The notes beneath the pieces were generated by a model. That model saw only the letters and a list, made by a program, of their open reading frames with translations, did not search any database and was not told the DNA's origin. Positions 5,329 through 8,299 of a stretch of 8,299 nt of DNA are shown here, piece after piece; position 1 is the first letter of the stretch, and each line of letters opens with the position of its first letter. A program made the translations under genes and the position numbers. The DNA is taken from NCBI GenBank assembly GCA_947463975.1, contig CANHUW010000068.1, positions 1 to 8,299 on the forward strand. The letters are read 5' to 3'. The DNA comes from Bacteroidota bacterium (lineage in GTDB: Bacteria > Bacteroidota > Bacteroidia > Chitinophagales > Chitinophagaceae).

Positions 5329-8299
5329 ATGCGTGTTATTCTTTATTTTTTGCTTTTATTGAATCTTACATTATCTGCTCAGGTACTCGATTTCAATAAG
5401 TTATCTTCATTGAAAATCAGAAATGTTGGCCCTGCCAATATGAGCGGAAGAATCACCTGCATTGATGCATTAAAATCAAATCCCAAAATAATCTATGTTG
5501 GTGCTGCATCTGGGGGTGTTTGGAAATCTGAAAATGGAGGAAGCTCATGGAAGCCTGTTTTTGATGAACAGCCTACGCAGAATATTGGCGCTATTGCTAT
5601 TCAGCAAAGTGATCCGAAAGTGATATGGGTAGGCACAGGTGAAGGCAATCCACGCAACTCGATGAATCTAGGGATGGGAATTTTTAAAAGCGAAGATAGC
5701 GGTCGCACATGGAAACATATGGGTCTAGCAGCAACTAAAACAATCCATCGAATCATCATTGACCCTCGCAATCCCAATACCATATATGTGGGAGCAATGG
5801 GGGATCCATTCAAACCAGATTCCAGTCGCGGTTTGTATAAAACCACAGACGGTGGACAACACTGGAAACAAATTTTATTTTCAAATACCTCGTCGGGTGT
5901 AGCAGATATGGTGATGCATGAATCAAATCCAGATAAACTTATTGTTGCATTATATGAGCACCATAGAACACCCTATTATTTCGTTTCTGGTGGAAAGGGA
6001 TCAGGCATATATATCACCCATAATGGTGGAGAGCAATGGGAAAAGTTATCAGACGTTAATGGTTTGCCAGCTGGCGAATTAGGGCGAGTTGGAATTGCCA
6101 TAGCACCTACCCATCCAAATAGAGTGTATGCAAAAGTGGAAGCGAAAAAAAATGCATTGTATCGAAGTGATGACGGAGGTAAACATTGGAAAATGATCAA
6201 TGACAATCCCCGATTCACCAATAATCGTCCTTTTTATTTTCAAGATCTTGCTGTAGACACAAAAGATCCCGATCGTCTATACAATATATATCAACCATTG
6301 TCGGTAAGTTATGATGGCGGTTTCAATTTTGATCCAACACCGATGATTCCAGCAGATGAAACAAAAGGAATCCATGCCGACTTTCATGCTATGTGGATTA
6401 ATTCGAATGACCCGCAACATTTTATAATTGGTGGAGATGGTGGCTTGGGCATCACATATGATCATGGGAAGTCTTGGTATTTTCCAGAAACTATTCCTGT
6501 TGCGCAATTTTATCATGTGAATGTTGATTACGAAACACCATTCAATGTATATGGTGGTATGCAGGATAATGGAAACTGGTCTGGACCTGCCTATACTTGG
6601 AAACGTGGGGGTATCCGAACATTGTATTGGCAATACTTGGTGGGCGGTGATGGTTTTCATATTGCACCTGATCGCGATAATGCAAGATTTGGCTATGGTA
6701 CTTCGCAAAATGGAGATCTATATCGTTATGATAAACTTACGGGTTACTATCAAAGTATTGCACCTACTCCAAATGATGTGTCAACGCATTTACGATTCAA
6801 CTGGAATGCAGGATTTGCAAAAGACCCATTCAATGAAAATGCTGCATACTATGGTTCACAATTTCTACACAAAACCACAGATAAAGGAAAAAACTGGAAA
6901 ACCATTTCAGCAGATCTTACAACAAATAATCCTGAACATCAAAAGCCTGATTATGGAGGATTGACACTCGATGTATCTGGTGCAGAAAATTACAATACCA
7001 TCATTGCAATTGCTCCTAGTTTTCTTGATAAAGATCTTATTTGGGTAGGTACTGATGATGGACAAGTGCAACTCAGTGATAATGGGGGAACAACATGGAC
7101 TAATGTTACAAAAAATATCATCGGACTGCCTGATGGAGCATGGATTCCACAAATTCATGCTTCACGATTTGAAAAAGGAACAGCCTGGGTAGTGGCAAAT
7201 AATTATCGCAAAGGAGATGATGCATCCTATTTATTCATCACCACTGATTATGGTAGAACATGGAAAAATATACTTGATGCAAATCAGGTCAAAGGATATG
7301 CATTAAGTTTTGTTCAAGATCCGGTGGAGAAGAAATTAGTTTTTCTGGGAACAGAAAATGGATTGTGGGTGAGTATCAATGAAGGAAAAGATTGGACGCC
7401 ATTTAAGAATGGGTTTCCGAGTGTGTCAACGATGGACTTAGTGATTCAAGAAAAAGAATCAGCACTGGTGGTGGGAACCTTTGGTAGAGCGATATGGGTA
7501 GTTGACGATCTGATGAGTTTGCGTGAGATTGTAAGAGGAAATACTAAGGAAAAAATAACTGCCCTACCCATGAATGAAGTTGTTCAGGTGAAAGGATTGT
7601 TCATTGCACCTCCAGGCAATATCTGGACAGGATTCGGTACCACATTTGAAGGAGAGAATCGACTCTTCCAACAAACAAACATTCCAATATATATCAATGA
7701 AGTTCCTGCAAAAGAAGATCAGGTTGAAGGATTCATTAAAAATAGTAAAGGAGATACCATTCAAAAATTAATTGGACAAAATCTGATACAAGGGTTGAAC
7801 TACATGAACTGGAAGCTTGATGAAAATCGCGAATACTTATCTGGAAACTATGATCCTTTAGAATCAAGAGGAATTCCCGTGCTTCCTGGTATCTACACAG
7901 CGACTATCAAATTCAAAGGTGTTGAATCTAGTAACACCATCAAAGTAATCTCTGATCCACGATTTAAGATGAAAGAAGAAGTTGATCAAGAATTATATAG
8001 ATACAATAAAGCAATCAATGTTGAAGTAAGAAGATTAAATACACTTTTTAACTTGGTAAATTATTGGGAGAATGAATTGAAAAAATTACAAGAAAGATTT
8101 TCTAAAAAACCTAAACAAGCTAAATCATTAAAAAATGTGAATGAACTGATGAATGAGGTAAAGCAATTGAAATTAGCGGGTAAAGATAATCCTGGCGATC
8201 GTCAAGTGGGTGCATGGCAGAGCATTAGGACAACTCCAGTTTCAGCGATTAGTGAAGCTGAAAAAGTAGCAATGGCAAGATTAGATATCCCCTCTGAAC
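5329..8299 (+). CDS. Large exported Asp-box (BNR/VPS10/sortilin-like) beta-propeller protein, 3' end cut by window edge
   Basis: The frame is open for 990 codons to the window edge without a stop. ATG 5329 is the first start after an in-frame TAG at 5317-5319 and gives a signal peptide (hydrophobic 3-15, cleavage LSA|Q after residue 17). Eleven Asp-box motifs (S/TxDxGxxW) begin at residues 67, 121, 172, 230, 280, 327, 376, 516, 583, 638 and 682; the sixth is degenerate (SYDGGFNF, Trp replaced by Phe). Between boxes seven and eight lie GGMQDNGNW (409-417) and GGDGFH (439-444), hallmarks of the family often labelled VPS10/sortilin-like or WD40/YVTN/BNR-like. GTFGRAIWVVDDL (716-728) ends the propeller part. 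A beta-rich domain (about 740-875) ends near SDPRF (875-879), followed by a charged helical, possibly coiled-coil, tail (880 on). Asp-boxes are structural, so glycosidase activity should not be assumed. The role is unknown; binding or processing of extracellular polymers or proteins is plausible. Relatives are often about 1000 residues or more, so the missing part may be short. Confidence 0.9.
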   Translation, partial: MRVILYFLLLLNLTLSAQVLDFNKLSSLKIRNVGPANMSGRITCIDALKSNPKIIYVGAASGGVWKSENGGSSWKPVFDEQPTQNIGAIAIQQSDPKVIWVGTGEGNPRNSMNLGMGIFKSEDSGRTWKHMGLAATKTIHRIIIDPRNPNTIYVGAMGDPFKPDSSRGLYKTTDGGQHWKQILFSNTSSGVADMVMHESNPDKLIVALYEHHRTPYYFVSGGKGSGIYITHNGGEQWEKLSDVNGLPAGELGRVGIAIAPTHPNRVYAKVEAKKNALYRSDDGGKHWKMINDNPRFTNNRPFYFQDLAVDTKDPDRLYNIYQPLSVSYDGGFNFDPTPMIPADETKGIHADFHAMWINSNDPQHFIIGGDGGLGITYDHGKSWYFPETIPVAQFYHVNVDYETPFNVYGGMQDNGNWSGPAYTWKRGGIRTLYWQYLVGGDGFHIAPDRDNARFGYGTSQNGDLYRYDKLTGYYQSIAPTPNDVSTHLRFNWNAGFAKDPFNENAAYYGSQFLHKTTDKGKNWKTISADLTTNNPEHQKPDYGGLTLDVSGAENYNTIIAIAPSFLDKDLIWVGTDDGQVQLSDNGGTTWTNVTKNIIGLPDGAWIPQIHASRFEKGTAWVVANNYRKGDDASYLFITTDYGRTWKNILDANQVKGYALSFVQDPVEKKLVFLGTENGLWVSINEGKDWTPFKNGFPSVSTMDLVIQEKESALVVGTFGRAIWVVDDLMSLREIVRGNTKEKITALPMNEVVQVKGLFIAPPGNIWTGFGTTFEGENRLFQQTNIPIYINEVPAKEDQVEGFIKNSKGDTIQKLIGQNLIQGLNYMNWKLDENREYLSGNYDPLESRGIPVLPGIYTATIKFKGVESSNTIKVISDPRFKMKEEVDQELYRYNKAINVEVRRLNTLFNLVNYWENELKKLQERFSKKPKQAKSLKNVNELMNEVKQLKLAGKDNPGDRQVGAWQSIRTTPVSAISEAEKVAMARLDIPSE

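Noticed and set aside
5601..6221. Minus-strand open frames at 5601-5846 and 5976-6221.
   Set aside because: They are antisense to the Asp-box repeats; repeated codon patterns of the real gene keep the opposite strand open by chance.
6277..6964. Open frames on the minus strand (6277-6708) and in another plus frame (6521-6964).
   Set aside because: They lie wholly inside the Asp-box gene, show no domain or signal, and have the odd composition (Ile, Met, Cys, His-rich) of out-of-frame translation.
5329..8299. Assigning the Asp-box protein as a sialidase or glycoside hydrolase.
   Set aside because: Asp-boxes are structural turns shared by many propellers; I see no sialidase arginine triad context (such as FRIP) or other catalytic signature.

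Overview
The window looks like a stretch of an AT-rich Bacteroidota chromosome (Flavobacteriia, Sphingobacteriia or Chitinophagia type). The evidence is indirect. Base composition is AT-rich throughout. None of the start codons has a strong Shine-Dalgarno sequence. Four of the five proteins have export signals ending in the A/S-Q junction common in this phylum (VSA|Q, SYS|Q, GIS|Q, LSA|Q). The families present (DUF2490 barrel, giant Asp-box/VPS10-like exported protein, exported amidohydrolase) are also typical of it. No genus can be named from the sequence alone.

Layout: (1) 17-1288 (+), a secreted metal-dependent amidohydrolase with a complete set of metal ligands. (2) 1327-2751 (-), a cytoplasmic protein of the indoleamine 2,3-dioxygenase (IDO) family, convergent with gene 1 across a 38-base gap. 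(3) 2825-3520 (-), a DUF2490 outer-membrane beta-barrel protein. (4) 3525-5147 (-), an exported DUF885-like protein that ends 4 bases before the DUF2490 start, so the two form a tight transcription unit. (5) A 181-base divergent intergenic region. (6) 5329 to the right edge (+), an exported protein of at least 990 residues built from Asp-box (BNR/VPS10/sortilin-like) repeats; its 3' end lies outside the window. Coding density is high. I see no tRNA, rRNA, CRISPR, insertion sequence, prophage or attachment site.

How the genes may work together: four products go to the envelope. Two of these belong to hydrolase families, one with an intact active site and one whose usual metal motif is not recognisable. 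The cytoplasmic IDO would open the indole ring of L-tryptophan to give N-formylkynurenine. A reading in which envelope enzymes release peptides or amino acids and IDO degrades tryptophan is possible, but it is inferred only from proximity, and no other kynurenine-pathway gene is present. I found no clear new multi-gene system. The points most worth a second look are the bacterial IDO with its altered pocket and C-terminal extension, the DUF885-like protein lacking a recognisable HExxPGHH motif, and its 4-base coupling to an outer-membrane barrel gene.
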